DNA from: JAHEKB01 sp049115575
Lineage (GTDB): Bacteria > Bacteroidota > Bacteroidia > NS11-12g > UBA9320
Reading direction: 5' to 3'
Assembly: GCA_049115575.1 (NCBI GenBank)
Contig: JAGDZU010000004.1
Coordinates: 372,001-436,000, forward strand
DNA length: 64,000 nucleotides
Made by a program: the position numbers and the translations under genes. Positions 7,795 to 17,534 of this stretch are shown here, piece by piece (within the stretch, counting starts at the first letter, position 1; the number at the start of each line of letters is the position of its first letter). Under the pieces are notes generated by a model. The model did not search any database. It had not been told where the DNA came from and worked only from the letters and a program-made list of their open reading frames with translations.

Positions 7795-9111
7795 TTAGTT
7801 TTTGATAGTTCTAACCCTTGTGGTTTCACCTATCCAACAACCTACTGTATAAGATTGTCCATCAGTTATTCCTTCAAAGAAAGCAGTTTCGTTGTCAGGG
7901 AAGTAAGCAGAGTACTTATTTATTCTCTGTGTTGCTCTTTCCTGCGAGGTAGAATCTACTGATCTAGCCATTGCATATTTGTCTACAGCTGCCCAATATA
8001 CCTCTCTACCTTTTAGTTTAGAGCCGCTACATGAACCAACGCTTGAAGCATAGGCATCACCAATTAAGATGTATGCATCTCCACTATTTGGATTAATTTC
8101 TAATGCTTTTCGAGCAAAGCTTCTTCCTTCCACAAGACCTCCTTGTTTAATAGAAAGACTAGCCATTTGTATATAAGTAGAATACAATTGATCTCCTTCT
8201 AAACCTGTGGCTGCTTCTCCATAGTAACCTAGCGCTTTAGAAACTTCGCCTCTTGTCTTGGCTGCTTTGGCCAAAGATAAAGCTGCTGTAGCATTTGGTT
8301 CTAACAGATATAACTGCTCAGATAATTCGTAGTAAAAATCTGTCTTCTCACATCCTCCTTTGTTAAGCAAGTTTAGAGTAGACTTTAAATAAGTGATATT
8401 GTCTTTATTCGCCTCAAATTGAGGTTGCTTCAATTCAGTGATTTTATCACAATCCAGATAAGGAAGCATTAATTTAGTTACTGATTCTTGAGTCTTATTC
8501 CACTTCTCAAGATATTTGCCTCCTGCAGCTATGTTGTAATCAATAATACCACTTACATTATCAAGTATCTGAATCAAGCTGTCTAAATCAAGTTGCTCTT
8601 TTTTATGTTGCTTCACAGCAGCATACACATAGTTCCCTGGAACTTTATAGCTTGTGTTATTGCCTGTAGCTGCGATAGATTCAGCAAACATCTTTAATGC
8701 AGTATCTCTCTGTGCAGGTCTCAATTTTCCCAAATCATTTGCCCAAAGTGCTTTAACCGCAGCCTCATCTCCAAATAAGTCTATTCTCTTTTGGTAGCAT
8801 AAGAAGATGGTATCAACTAGTCCATCAAATCTGTCTTTGTATTGATCTTCTCTAAGAGCCTTTTTAATTATGAAAGGTCCATTAAAAGTAATACGCTTAT
8901 TAAAACAAGGAGCATTGTTAAATAGATAGTACCAGTATGGAAAAGATTCCACATACTTCTTTTCTTGGAAATATTGGTTAAACATAGAAACAGCCTTTGC
9001 CGTTTCAATACTATCTGTTCCCCATTTATTGTCACATGGAGAATCTTGTGCTGAACTTGCTCCAGCCATGAACATTAAAGTAATTAGTAGTATGAACTGT
9101 TTTATTCTCAT
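7795..9111 (-). CDS. Secreted tetratricopeptide-repeat protein of the lptC cluster
   Basis: The protein is 438 residues from MRIKQFILL at 9111, chosen because it gives a clean signal peptide (to SSAQ) and avoids overlap with the upstream gene. The body is alpha-helical with several TPR-like motifs in the C-terminal half (ALSLAKAAKTRGEVSKALGY, GRSFARKALEINPNSGDAYI). Residues about 355-370 contain a Cys-x-GS-K element and the end has a lone Cys (VGCWIG). Proteins like this sit between an outer-membrane barrel gene and lptC in many Bacteroidota. A role in envelope biogenesis is inferred from position. Confidence 0.78.
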   Translation of the reverse strand: MRIKQFILLITLMFMAGASSAQDSPCDNKWGTDSIETAKAVSMFNQYFQEKKYVESFPYWYYLFNNAPCFNKRITFNGPFIIKKALREDQYKDRFDGLVDTIFLCYQKRIDLFGDEAAVKALWANDLGKLRPAQRDTALKMFAESIAATGNNTSYKVPGNYVYAAVKQHKKEQLDLDSLIQILDNVSGIIDYNIAAGGKYLEKWNKTQESVTKLMLPYLDCDKITELKQPQFEANKDNITYLKSTLNLLNKGGCEKTDFYYELSEQLYLLEPNATAALSLAKAAKTRGEVSKALGYYGEAATGLEGDQLYSTYIQMASLSIKQGGLVEGRSFARKALEINPNSGDAYILIGDAYASSVGSCSGSKLKGREVYWAAVDKYAMARSVDSTSQERATQRINKYSAYFPDNETAFFEGITDGQSYTVGCWIGETTRVRTIKN

Positions 9112-9116
9112 TGTCT

Positions 9117-10451
9117 TTATTGATATTTTCTCGGTATAAACCATTTATCGTTAAAATTTAATCCTAGTGTTATAGTAAAATACTCTTCTTGAACCAGACC
9201 AAGATTTGTTGTTCCTCTTTTGCTGTATTCAAATCCGAGGTTTACCCGGTTGATCACTGCCACTTTTCCATTCGCTGTTGGGAAAGTTTTTATAATCGGT
9301 AAACCTAGTCCAAATCCTATGCCAAGTTCGCTTATCTGCTCACCAAAGAAATTATAGTAAAGCTGTTCTTGTCTTACTCCTGCGCTGTATTTTACTTTTC
9401 CAAAGAATCCTCCTCTAGTTTGGTAGTCAGGATTGGGAACTATGGAAAATCCAAAAGATAAACGCTGGTGATCAAAAAATTGTTTTCCGTTTAGTTCGCT
9501 TGTGATACTTGACCACATACCCTTCTCATACTCAGCCGCTAATGACCATACACCGGCCCTGCCAACGGAATAACCAACTCCAAAACTGCTCGGAATTTCT
9601 AGTTCTTTACTGAGGTTGTCGTTGTATAATATTGTGTCAATTGAAATAAAACTCCCTTGCTCATCAAATATGCGACCAAAGAAGCTTTCAGCAAATCTAT
9701 AGCCGCTACCCTTCAAATTAGTTTTGGTGTGAAATGTTGCTCCAATCACATGATTAATTGAGCTTTCATTTTTAGTTTTTTGTTGTATACTATACTGAAC
9801 ACCAAAATCAAAATTTGCACCACCATAATAAAGCTGAGTTTCATCAATAAAGCTAAAATGGCTATTGCCTACAGGGAAAACCTGAGCTTTCAATGACTGT
9901 ATATTGCCAAAGTTGTAGTTAAAGTTGGCGCCTACAGATAACCCTTTAACAAGAGTAACTGCACCACCAATATATGCGGTATTAATTCCACCGCTCCCTC
10001 TAAAGATATTGTAGCTACTAAATGTATCGCCATTTTCTGCTTTTATATCATAACCTACATCTGAAAGCTGATAAAACCCGAAACTCAAACCCCAATTGCT
10101 TTCTGAAGCATTTGGTTTAGCAAAGGCCATGGAGAAATAAGAAATATTTGCCTCATTGGTTTCAGTACTCAAGCTATCAGTAGAAAGCCTTCCCAAAGAA
10201 AAATTAGCACCTGCATTGTATACCACATTACTTAACCCTGTATAACTGGCAGGATTTACTGGACTATAGTTCCAAGGACTTCTCAACGCTCTAGAAGTGC
10301 CACCCATATTTCTTTGATCATTGAATCCTCTGAAGCTCAATTCACCTATGGACGACAGTGAATAAGGAGACACTGTGCTGCTTTGCGCATCTGCCGCATA
10401 GTGAAAAAAGGATCCCACTATTATCAATAAAAATAAACGAATTTTAAGCAT
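9117..10451 (-). CDS. Outer-membrane beta-barrel protein of the coaX-lptC cluster
   Basis: The protein is 444 residues from MLKIRLFLLIIVG at 10451, with a signal peptide to ADAQ. The mature N-terminus has the Bacteroidota porin-like start SSTVSPYSLSSIGELSFRG with a RNMGGTSRAL segment, followed by about 14 amphipathic strands. It resembles FadL/PorV-type barrels that share the phrase NPASYTGL near the start. The start overlaps the coaX stop by 8 bp, so translation is probably coupled. The substrate is unknown. Confidence 0.8.
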   Translation of the reverse strand: MLKIRLFLLIIVGSFFHYAADAQSSTVSPYSLSSIGELSFRGFNDQRNMGGTSRALRSPWNYSPVNPASYTGLSNVVYNAGANFSLGRLSTDSLSTETNEANISYFSMAFAKPNASESNWGLSFGFYQLSDVGYDIKAENGDTFSSYNIFRGSGGINTAYIGGAVTLVKGLSVGANFNYNFGNIQSLKAQVFPVGNSHFSFIDETQLYYGGANFDFGVQYSIQQKTKNESSINHVIGATFHTKTNLKGSGYRFAESFFGRIFDEQGSFISIDTILYNDNLSKELEIPSSFGVGYSVGRAGVWSLAAEYEKGMWSSITSELNGKQFFDHQRLSFGFSIVPNPDYQTRGGFFGKVKYSAGVRQEQLYYNFFGEQISELGIGFGLGLPIIKTFPTANGKVAVINRVNLGFEYSKRGTTNLGLVQEEYFTITLGLNFNDKWFIPRKYQ

Positions 10452-11160
10452 TGTGATTGAGCAGTACATTTAAGCCTTTCAGTACCATTTTAGGGTGCGC
10501 GAATATCTTATAATTGAGGACTTTATCAAAATTGAGATTCATCCCACTACAATCAACGACCTTAAGCTCGCCATATTGCTCCATTTGTGAATCGATATAG
10601 CCTTTGATTTCATAAACAATAGACTGATACACACCAACTTGCATAGATTCCTCTGTAGTCTTTCCGGGGAATGTTACATTATTGTTAAATTCAACTAATG
10701 GCAAAGCAGCGGTAAATTCATTCATCGCCCTAAACCTCATTTGAACTCCTGGTGAGATTAATCCACCTCTGAACACTCCTTTGCTGTCTATTAAATCAAT
10801 AGTTAAGCAAGTTCCCAGGTCAATAATCAATGAGTTTTTATTTGGATAAGCATGGTAAGTGCCAATTGCTGAAGCAATCCGGTCTGTACCCAAAGTCTCT
10901 GGACTATTGTAATCCAATGTAATAGGTAGGGCTTCTTGATGACTCAATAGATGGTATTCGCCAAGTTCTTTAAGACTACATTCAAGTTCATAGTCTTTAC
11001 CGGACTTAGATAGTTTTATTAGAGGCTTATATTCATCATGCAATCGTTTAAGCTCTGTCACATCAAATTCTGGAAAATATGCTATCTGGCGATCACCTTC
11101 AAACAGGGCCGCCTTTGTTCTCGTATTTCCTATATCTATGCAAAGATTCACAGTTGCCAT
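10444..11160 (-). CDS. coaX: Type III pantothenate kinase
   Basis: The 238-residue ASKHA-fold enzyme catalyses the first step of coenzyme A synthesis, phosphorylating pantothenate. Visible motifs are the N-terminal phosphate-binding CIDIGNTRTKAALFEG, ETLGTDRIASAIG (GTDR) and SLIIDLGTCLTIDLID. The length is usual for type III enzymes. The start overlaps the birA stop by 13 bp. Confidence 0.95.
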   Translation of the reverse strand: MATVNLCIDIGNTRTKAALFEGDRQIAYFPEFDVTELKRLHDEYKPLIKLSKSGKDYELECSLKELGEYHLLSHQEALPITLDYNSPETLGTDRIASAIGTYHAYPNKNSLIIDLGTCLTIDLIDSKGVFRGGLISPGVQMRFRAMNEFTAALPLVEFNNNVTFPGKTTEESMQVGVYQSIVYEIKGYIDSQMEQYGELKVVDCSGMNLNFDKVLNYKIFAHPKMVLKGLNVLLNHNA

Positions 11161-11858
11161 TTAATTAGATGATGCTGTAGCTCGAATTCCTGGTTTCCTT
11201 TCTGCACTTTCAAGTTTCCATTTTCGAGCATTTTCAAAACCTGATAGTCTTCTTTTGATGTATCGGTGGCAAATGTCACCATTTCACCTGCTTTATACAG
11301 TCTATTATTCACTTTTTTAAGCAAATACTCTATGTCTTGAATTAAGTTGTGATGCAATTGAGTGAACAGCATTTCTAGAATTCCCAAACGATCATATTCC
11401 TTATTAGTTACAGTTCTCATGGAGCATGCAGGAAATTTTGGAAAATACTTTTGGTTGACGTTGAGGCCTATCCCAACTATGCAAAACTTCACCTGATCAC
11501 CTTCAAGTGAATTTTCTATAAGGCATCCAGCAATTTTTTGATCTTCTATAAAGACATCATTCGGCCACTTAATCATGGCATTTAAACCGTATTCATCTAA
11601 TGTTTCAGCAATAGATAACACAGCGGCTAAATTGAGTTTCGGTAAATCTGCAATCCTTTTAATATTCAGGACTAGAAAACTAGCCAGTATATTTTGCTTG
11701 TCTTCTGATTCCCAGCCTTTCTCTCTCTGCCCTTTACCTTTCGTTTGGTAGTCGGCAAGCAATATTATGGGCTCCATTGGAAGTTCTTTCTTTACAAGTG
11801 AACGCAGATAATCATTGGTTGATTCAACTTCCTTTATATGTAATAATGTTGGTTCCAA
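11148..11858 (-). CDS. birA: Biotin-[acetyl-CoA-carboxylase] ligase (catalytic core only)
   Basis: The 236-residue protein has the biotinyl-AMP site: VESTNDYLR, QTKGKGQREKGWES (a variant of GRGRxGR), MIKWPNDVFI and IAGCLIEN. It activates biotin and transfers it to the carboxyl carrier protein of biotin-dependent carboxylases. There is no N-terminal helix-turn-helix, so it should not act as the biotin-operon repressor. It is the first gene of the birA-to-small-membrane-protein run and is divergent from rsfS across 60 bp. Confidence 0.94.
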   Translation of the reverse strand: MEPTLLHIKEVESTNDYLRSLVKKELPMEPIILLADYQTKGKGQREKGWESEDKQNILASFLVLNIKRIADLPKLNLAAVLSIAETLDEYGLNAMIKWPNDVFIEDQKIAGCLIENSLEGDQVKFCIVGIGLNVNQKYFPKFPACSMRTVTNKEYDRLGILEMLFTQLHHNLIQDIEYLLKKVNNRLYKAGEMVTFATDTSKEDYQVLKMLENGNLKVQKGNQEFELQHHLIKWQL

Positions 11859-11918
11859 TAATCTATGCTCTATCGAATGCCGCTAAATCCCTTTATTTGC
11901 TACAAATTAAGACAGTAA

Positions 11919-12296
11919 ATGGCAAACAACACAAAACAGGCAGCTATGTTGGCAGAGGTGGTAGTTAAAGGAATGCAAGAAAAGAAGGCAAAGAATATTG
12001 TTAAGATAGATTTATCAGAAATCACTGCATCTGTTGCGGACTATTTTGTTGTGTGCCATGGTGATAGTGATAGACAAGTTAAAGCCGTTGCAGATAGTGT
12101 TGAAGATGAGGTAAGAGAGCACCTCAATGAAAAACCTATAAGCCGAGAAGGTGAAAGTGTTGCCCGTTGGATACTACTTGACTACGCAAATGTGGTAGTT
12201 CATATTTTTCAGCGTGAAGTAAGGGAGTTCTATGAAATAGAAGAGCTCTGGCACGATGGGAAATTTACCCATTACGAGGAAGAGTCTATTGCTTAA
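11919..12296 (+). CDS. rsfS: Ribosome silencing factor RsfS
   Basis: The 125-residue protein has the whole Iojap/RsfS domain: IVKIDLSEITASVADYFVVC and then GDSDRQVKAVADSV and WILLDYANVVVHIFQ. RsfS binds ribosomal protein L14 and blocks subunit joining in nutrient-poor cells. From memory, many Bacteroidota have ftsH directly after this gene; here the next gene is the convergent TraB-like protein, whose stop overlaps by 4 bp. Confidence 0.95.
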   Translation: MANNTKQAAMLAEVVVKGMQEKKAKNIVKIDLSEITASVADYFVVCHGDSDRQVKAVADSVEDEVREHLNEKPISREGESVARWILLDYANVVVHIFQREVREFYEIEELWHDGKFTHYEEESIA

Positions 12297-15200
12297 TAGT
12301 AAGATCTTCTATAGTTCAAATCTCTAAATCTCTCTTCGTCTTCCACTCTATATCTACGGCGTTTAGCCATATCTAATTTCCTGATTTGTAGGTCCAATTG
12401 GAGGTTGAGATCATCAAACTTGCTGTAACTCATATCATCGTGATAATACTCTGGTATTCCTTTAATCATTTGATTGCTGTCTATAGGGAAAAGACCCAGA
12501 TACCCCATTTGGTATTCGTCTCCATAACTCCTCTTTGACTTGAAAAAGTAGATTACCCCACTATCTCCTTGTAAACTGGTGGCTGTTTTACGCACAAACT
12601 GTATGCTATCTTTTGAACAGCTCAAATTATTCATTTCAGCAAAATAAGAAATGGCCATCTGCATTTGAGAAGCATATTGTTTCGGAAATAATGAGAGTAG
12701 ACCTGCTTTCTTGAGTTTTTGATAGAGTTCAATTCGATCGTTGTCATTCGAGGCAAATTTCAGCCACAAACTATCTGGAACTTCTTGTCCATTTTTAGCT
12801 CTCAAAACTGCCAAGTCCATTTGCAAACCAGGAGACTTTATCTGATCCAATCTCCTAAAGAATTTCTTAGTCTTTCCGTTTCGCTTTTCGAATGGCATAA
12901 GAAGCACCGCATAATGATACAAGCTGGAGTTGTAATAATATCTGTAGTATCTGGAACTCTCATCATAATGATCTATGCTCATACTTGCCTCCATGGACTT
13001 CTGTCTTTTTACTTCATTATTGGCCTCCCAAATAATTTGATTTAGCTTTCGTTTATAGCGGCTTTTTTTAATGAGTCCGCTGTCAACAAGCATAGAAAGG
13101 TATCTGTAAGTATGGTCTTTATACTCTGGAAGCGCCGTTAACAAAAGTATTTGAGGGTAAAGATCTTTGCTCAGCTCAAGACTGTCGCTAAAAACGTAAA
13201 ACAGTGAATTTATCACATATGACTCAGAGCTCAAAGGCGTTTCCTCTTTGAGCATTCTTAAGAAAAGTTTAGTTGTTCTTTTGGTTCTTTTATATGCAAT
13301 TCCCTGAAGAATTGGAATCTGAAATCTTATGGTATCTTCTACACGTGGGTATTTACTTAGTAAATAGGGTAAGACAGATGGATGATCCATCCTTGCTAAA
13401 TAAGTTAAAAGTTGAGCCCTTATCTCCAAGCTTTTGTCTTTAGCATACGTCTTTTCAATAGCCTCAATCAAGTATGGGGCATCATCATCTTCGAATGATA
13501 TAGTTTCTATGGATTTATATGCCGCTTCTGCAGTTGTACTATCTTCAGAAATTAAATCTGTTAGAAACTGTCTGGTTTTATTTTCTAGAATGGGAACACC
13601 GACTGCCGTATCCCAAGGAGTAAAGCTTGAGAAAAAGCTATCTATAAAAGGTGAGCTTCCGCTGAATTTGTCTTTCTCAGCGTATAAAGAATACATGCGT
13701 CCTCCTTTAACTATATATCTGGCCAATAAATTCCTGTTTGTATTTGTATCAGATGCCTCGGCTTCCAATATGTACATTCCATCTTTCTCCCACTGTTTCT
13801 CTTTTCTTATATAGAAATCTCCTTCTTCTGTGAGATTGTCTTTGCGATGCGCCCAAATAGAATCAATGTGCATTTCAAAAGCGTAATCATGAAATTTCTT
13901 ATACTGCACATAAATCATTTCATCAGTTTCTTTATGATAGTATGTGTGGTTCTCATTCACCTCCAAATAATCATCTTCCGAATCGTTGCCTCCATAATAA
14001 TATCCATTTGATTTTACTTCTTCTACTGGCGTTACTACGCTAAACAGAAGTGTGCTATCGTCGTAATGCTTAAATGGACGTTGGTATGTAAATGTGTTGA
14101 ACCTAAATGATTTAAAGAATTTGTTCGCTTTATCTTCCTCATTGCAAACTGCCAGGAGTGCGTAGTATTGTTCACCTTGCGCTATTAATTGAAGATGTAG
14201 AATAGGCGCTCCATCTTTATGAGAAGAAGCCACAAATGAACTGTAGTGACTAAATGAATCATAACGCCATGAATCTAGTTTATAGTTGAACTTCTTTACC
14301 AAATTTCTAGTCAATTGAGAAAGTTCAAATGAATCCTCTTCCATAAATCTAAAATCGCTATAACTTCTATTTAGAACAGCAAAATAAGATTTATCTCTGG
14401 GGTCAAAAGACTGTACATTTTTAGACCAATATCCTCTATTAAATGCATTGTTCTCCCCTTCGTAAATAGCATTGCCTGGGAAGGAAACTTCATATGCAGA
14501 ATTGACTGGTGAATATTTAACATCCTTAACAATGGCATTGTGAAATTCAAGCTTATCGAAGAATTGTTGAACCTCCATGCGGTTTACAAACTCCTTCTTC
14601 CCGCTAACTTTGAGAATCACAATTTCAACAGGCGTAACCACTATATGGTAGCGTTGTAAATCACCCTTTTTGGTTTTGTTCTTAATGTCAACAGCGGGAT
14701 AACCGTTGATCTCAATTTTTGATTTACTCAGTATCTTACCTGGAATATTCTCAAACAAAAGGCTATCTATTTTGATTAGAAGTTCAGCCTCAGACCTGTT
14801 GTACAACTGGCCGTAAGTTAATATTCTGGTTACTACATAAGTAGCTCCATTAACCATATCTGGAAAGGCCGCCATCATAACACCATCAGATTCTGGAAAC
14901 TCGTACAGTGGCCCTGGAAGGTAAGTTGAAAAACTACCGTCAAATGAAGTTCTAGCCTTGAACTGATGCTCAACAAAGGTGTTCTCTAATCTGTCTTTAG
15001 TTTGTACTCCATAGTCTCCTTTGGTCCTATCTACCGCTTGAACATGGTAACCCATATCTCTAAGCAATGCAATTACTCCATAGTCATTAGGTAAATGAGC
15101 TGCACCAATACCTGCAAACAGACTTTTCTTTTGCATAATAGAGTCCATGGCTTCCGCCATTTTCAGATTTCTATAAATTATGATGAGCTTGTGGTATTTT

Positions 15201-15934
15201 TCATTTCCACTTGACAATCTGGATAAGGAATCCAGTAAATCCAAATCACCTATTCTGTAAGCATCTTCCATGACTTCTTGAAAGTCTCTATCTTTTAGAA
15301 GCTTGAGCAATTCATGGCGTTTCTTTTCAGCTGCTCTCTCTTGTATTTTGCGTTTGTCAGGATCCTTTTCCGGTTTGGCTGCTTCCTCATTGAGCCGCAT
15401 GGTTAATCCTAAATTCTCTAGACCAGTTACCTCTTTACCTTGTTTTCTTCCAGCTTGATAAATAAAAAGATCTAGGTAGGTATCCTCTTGAAATTCAGCA
15501 TTGTAATTGCTTGTTCTATACAATAAAGAATTGAGTATCCCCAACTCTTGACCCAATGCCATTCCCAATTTCTTATTATCGGGTTCATCTACAGAAAAAA
15601 GTGCTTTATAAAAACCAGCATTGGCATTATCCCCTCGCATGCTAAATGAATTTCCCATTCTGTCTGCGATATAGGTATTAGAGGTCATGCTTTCCATCCA
15701 AGATTCTGGATTGATTTCTAAGGCCACTACATCTACACTTTCTATGGCTTTATAAAATGAATCACTCAAGTGAAATGCCACCTTATTGCTCACGTGCATA
15801 GTGCCATATAGAAAGGAAGGGCTTTCAAGCCCATTCCCTGTTATTTTCCATAAATGACCCTGGTAATCACCCGTTTGAGCCCAAGAGGCCAAACAAGCTA
15901 TCGCAGAAAATAAAGTTAGGAGAATCGATTTCAT
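12293..15934 (-). CDS. Giant TraB/GumN-family protein with HEAT-like C-terminal region
   Basis: The protein is 1213 residues from MKSILLTLFS at 15934, the start giving the best signal peptide (to SWAQ). Residues about 25-310 are a TraB/GumN domain with the two signature sites YGTMH (H47) and IGAAHLPND. TraB/GumN domains are usually near 300 residues alone and are proposed to be metallo-peptidases. Two-thirds of this protein is additional: a beta-rich middle region and a helical HEAT-like segment at about residues 860-960 (IRAQLLTYLARMDHPSVLPYLL). The C-terminus is basic (AKRRRYRVEDEERFRD). It is probably periplasmic or secreted. Confidence 0.8.
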   Translation of the reverse strand: MKSILLTLFSAIACLASWAQTGDYQGHLWKITGNGLESPSFLYGTMHVSNKVAFHLSDSFYKAIESVDVVALEINPESWMESMTSNTYIADRMGNSFSMRGDNANAGFYKALFSVDEPDNKKLGMALGQELGILNSLLYRTSNYNAEFQEDTYLDLFIYQAGRKQGKEVTGLENLGLTMRLNEEAAKPEKDPDKRKIQERAAEKKRHELLKLLKDRDFQEVMEDAYRIGDLDLLDSLSRLSSGNEKYHKLIIIYRNLKMAEAMDSIMQKKSLFAGIGAAHLPNDYGVIALLRDMGYHVQAVDRTKGDYGVQTKDRLENTFVEHQFKARTSFDGSFSTYLPGPLYEFPESDGVMMAAFPDMVNGATYVVTRILTYGQLYNRSEAELLIKIDSLLFENIPGKILSKSKIEINGYPAVDIKNKTKKGDLQRYHIVVTPVEIVILKVSGKKEFVNRMEVQQFFDKLEFHNAIVKDVKYSPVNSAYEVSFPGNAIYEGENNAFNRGYWSKNVQSFDPRDKSYFAVLNRSYSDFRFMEEDSFELSQLTRNLVKKFNYKLDSWRYDSFSHYSSFVASSHKDGAPILHLQLIAQGEQYYALLAVCNEEDKANKFFKSFRFNTFTYQRPFKHYDDSTLLFSVVTPVEEVKSNGYYYGGNDSEDDYLEVNENHTYYHKETDEMIYVQYKKFHDYAFEMHIDSIWAHRKDNLTEEGDFYIRKEKQWEKDGMYILEAEASDTNTNRNLLARYIVKGGRMYSLYAEKDKFSGSSPFIDSFFSSFTPWDTAVGVPILENKTRQFLTDLISEDSTTAEAAYKSIETISFEDDDAPYLIEAIEKTYAKDKSLEIRAQLLTYLARMDHPSVLPYLLSKYPRVEDTIRFQIPILQGIAYKRTKRTTKLFLRMLKEETPLSSESYVINSLFYVFSDSLELSKDLYPQILLLTALPEYKDHTYRYLSMLVDSGLIKKSRYKRKLNQIIWEANNEVKRQKSMEASMSIDHYDESSRYYRYYYNSSLYHYAVLLMPFEKRNGKTKKFFRRLDQIKSPGLQMDLAVLRAKNGQEVPDSLWLKFASNDNDRIELYQKLKKAGLLSLFPKQYASQMQMAISYFAEMNNLSCSKDSIQFVRKTATSLQGDSGVIYFFKSKRSYGDEYQMGYLGLFPIDSNQMIKGIPEYYHDDMSYSKFDDLNLQLDLQIRKLDMAKRRRYRVEDEERFRDLNYRRSYY

Positions 15935-16024
15935 AGAGGGTGCTAAAATAGGATGCATTCAGTGCTAATCCCATTCCTAGATGGCAAAACGTGAGAAATC
16001 GTTCTTTATTTTTAATAGACTTAC

Positions 16025-17512
16025 TTAAAACTTGGTAACCAAGCTCAAGACTATTCTAGTACCGTCAACCGTAGAATTAACTCCTTGAGGTGCAAATCCA
16101 CTAGTGGTATAAGGAACATACTGGTCCTCATTCAATGACTTCACCACACCTATGTCAAATCCCCAGTTGTTTTCTTGGAGACCAAAACCAAGGCTGGCGA
16201 ATTTTCTATTGAAATTCCCTCCTTCACTAAATGGACTTCCAAGCTGGCTATAACCTGCTCTCAATCTGAATTCGTTGAAAGCATACTCTCCGCCTATTTT
16301 AATATTGGTTGCGCTGGTATATTTATTGGCTATGGTGCTGTTTTCTCCATCAAATTCAAAATTGTCTGCCCATATTCCCATAGTGCTATAATCCAGATTT
16401 TCAAGTTCGGCACTGATAAACCCTTTCTTTCCAAAGAAATAGGCTCCTTGTAAAGCGTATTTCATTGGGGTGACCACATTGTATTTAAATTCTTTATCTA
16501 TGGTCTGCATGTCTTCTGTGCTACCGTCGTCATATACCACATACAATTCATCGCTGTATTGATCTTCTAAAGACAGTACTGTTGGTGAATGTAGGCTTAA
16601 ACCTAACCTAAACTCGTTAGTGGGTCTAAAGATTAATCCTAATCGTCCGCTGTAACCTATTCCACTTGTATTTAGATTCCGTGTGAAGTCAAAACTATTC
16701 CAAGTCCCAGTGGTATTTGGATTATCTACTTCTGTAAACCTATTGGTCTCTTTATAGTTGACTTGATGAATATCTACTCCAAAGCCAAAATACAATTTGT
16801 GTTCGTAATTGGCTGCGAATGACAAGTTCAACTCATGCATACCTCCTCTTGTAGTAATTCCTCCAGACTGACCCATCATTGGATTAGCTGAATTATAAGT
16901 AGGCATATAGTTTCTATCACTAACGGTATCAATTAAATAAGCATACCAAAACATGTTTTCAAAATAATAAAAGCCTCTCTCGAGTTGTTCATCATTGGCA
17001 TCCAAATCAGAAGATGGCAATCCCTGTACATAATTGCTCACATAATCCAAATAGGAATTTTCATTGTTCATTCCACTATAGGAAATTCGTCTTGCAAAAT
17101 CCGCTGTTTTATTCCAACCAATACCGAAATTATAGTTTACCCAACCTGAAGTAGCAGCTGCCCCCCTGTTCATTTTTCTTTCTGTAAGTACCATATTTAT
17201 GCTGGGCATCTCGGCACTATAGCGGTTGCTTTTTGAAGAGTTTCCCAGGTAATCAGCGGTGTTTTTAATATTTAACATGCCTAGAGAAAACTGAAAGGCA
17301 CTTGTTCTGTATTGAGCCAAAGCTGCAGGATTACTGAGTGCAGCAGATGGGTCAGCTCCAACAGCTCCCATTGAGCCACCAAGACTCATATTTCTTGCCG
17401 TTGAGCCCGTTGGGTCTGTTAATGAATATCTAAGTGCGTCTACATTGCTTTGGGCAAATAATTGCGGACTCACGAATCCTATTAAGAGTGCTATATAAAC
17501 TATCTTTTTCAT
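16025..17512 (-). CDS. FadL/OmpP1-type outer-membrane transport protein
   Basis: The 495-residue protein has a signal peptide to LFAQ and the family N-terminus DALRYSLTDPTGSTARNMSL, then GAVGADPSAALSNPAALAQY. Many amphipathic strands follow and it ends GTRIVLSLVTKF with a terminal Phe. FadL-type barrels import hydrophobic compounds; Bacteroidota relatives are often annotated hemin receptor or OmpP1. It lies 22 bp downstream of the Ser/Arg-rich lipoprotein gene and is probably co-transcribed with it. Confidence 0.85.
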   Translation of the reverse strand: MKKIVYIALLIGFVSPQLFAQSNVDALRYSLTDPTGSTARNMSLGGSMGAVGADPSAALSNPAALAQYRTSAFQFSLGMLNIKNTADYLGNSSKSNRYSAEMPSINMVLTERKMNRGAAATSGWVNYNFGIGWNKTADFARRISYSGMNNENSYLDYVSNYVQGLPSSDLDANDEQLERGFYYFENMFWYAYLIDTVSDRNYMPTYNSANPMMGQSGGITTRGGMHELNLSFAANYEHKLYFGFGVDIHQVNYKETNRFTEVDNPNTTGTWNSFDFTRNLNTSGIGYSGRLGLIFRPTNEFRLGLSLHSPTVLSLEDQYSDELYVVYDDGSTEDMQTIDKEFKYNVVTPMKYALQGAYFFGKKGFISAELENLDYSTMGIWADNFEFDGENSTIANKYTSATNIKIGGEYAFNEFRLRAGYSQLGSPFSEGGNFNRKFASLGFGLQENNWGFDIGVVKSLNEDQYVPYTTSGFAPQGVNSTVDGTRIVLSLVTKF

Positions 17513-17534
17513 GATTATTCTATTTTAAGTTGGA

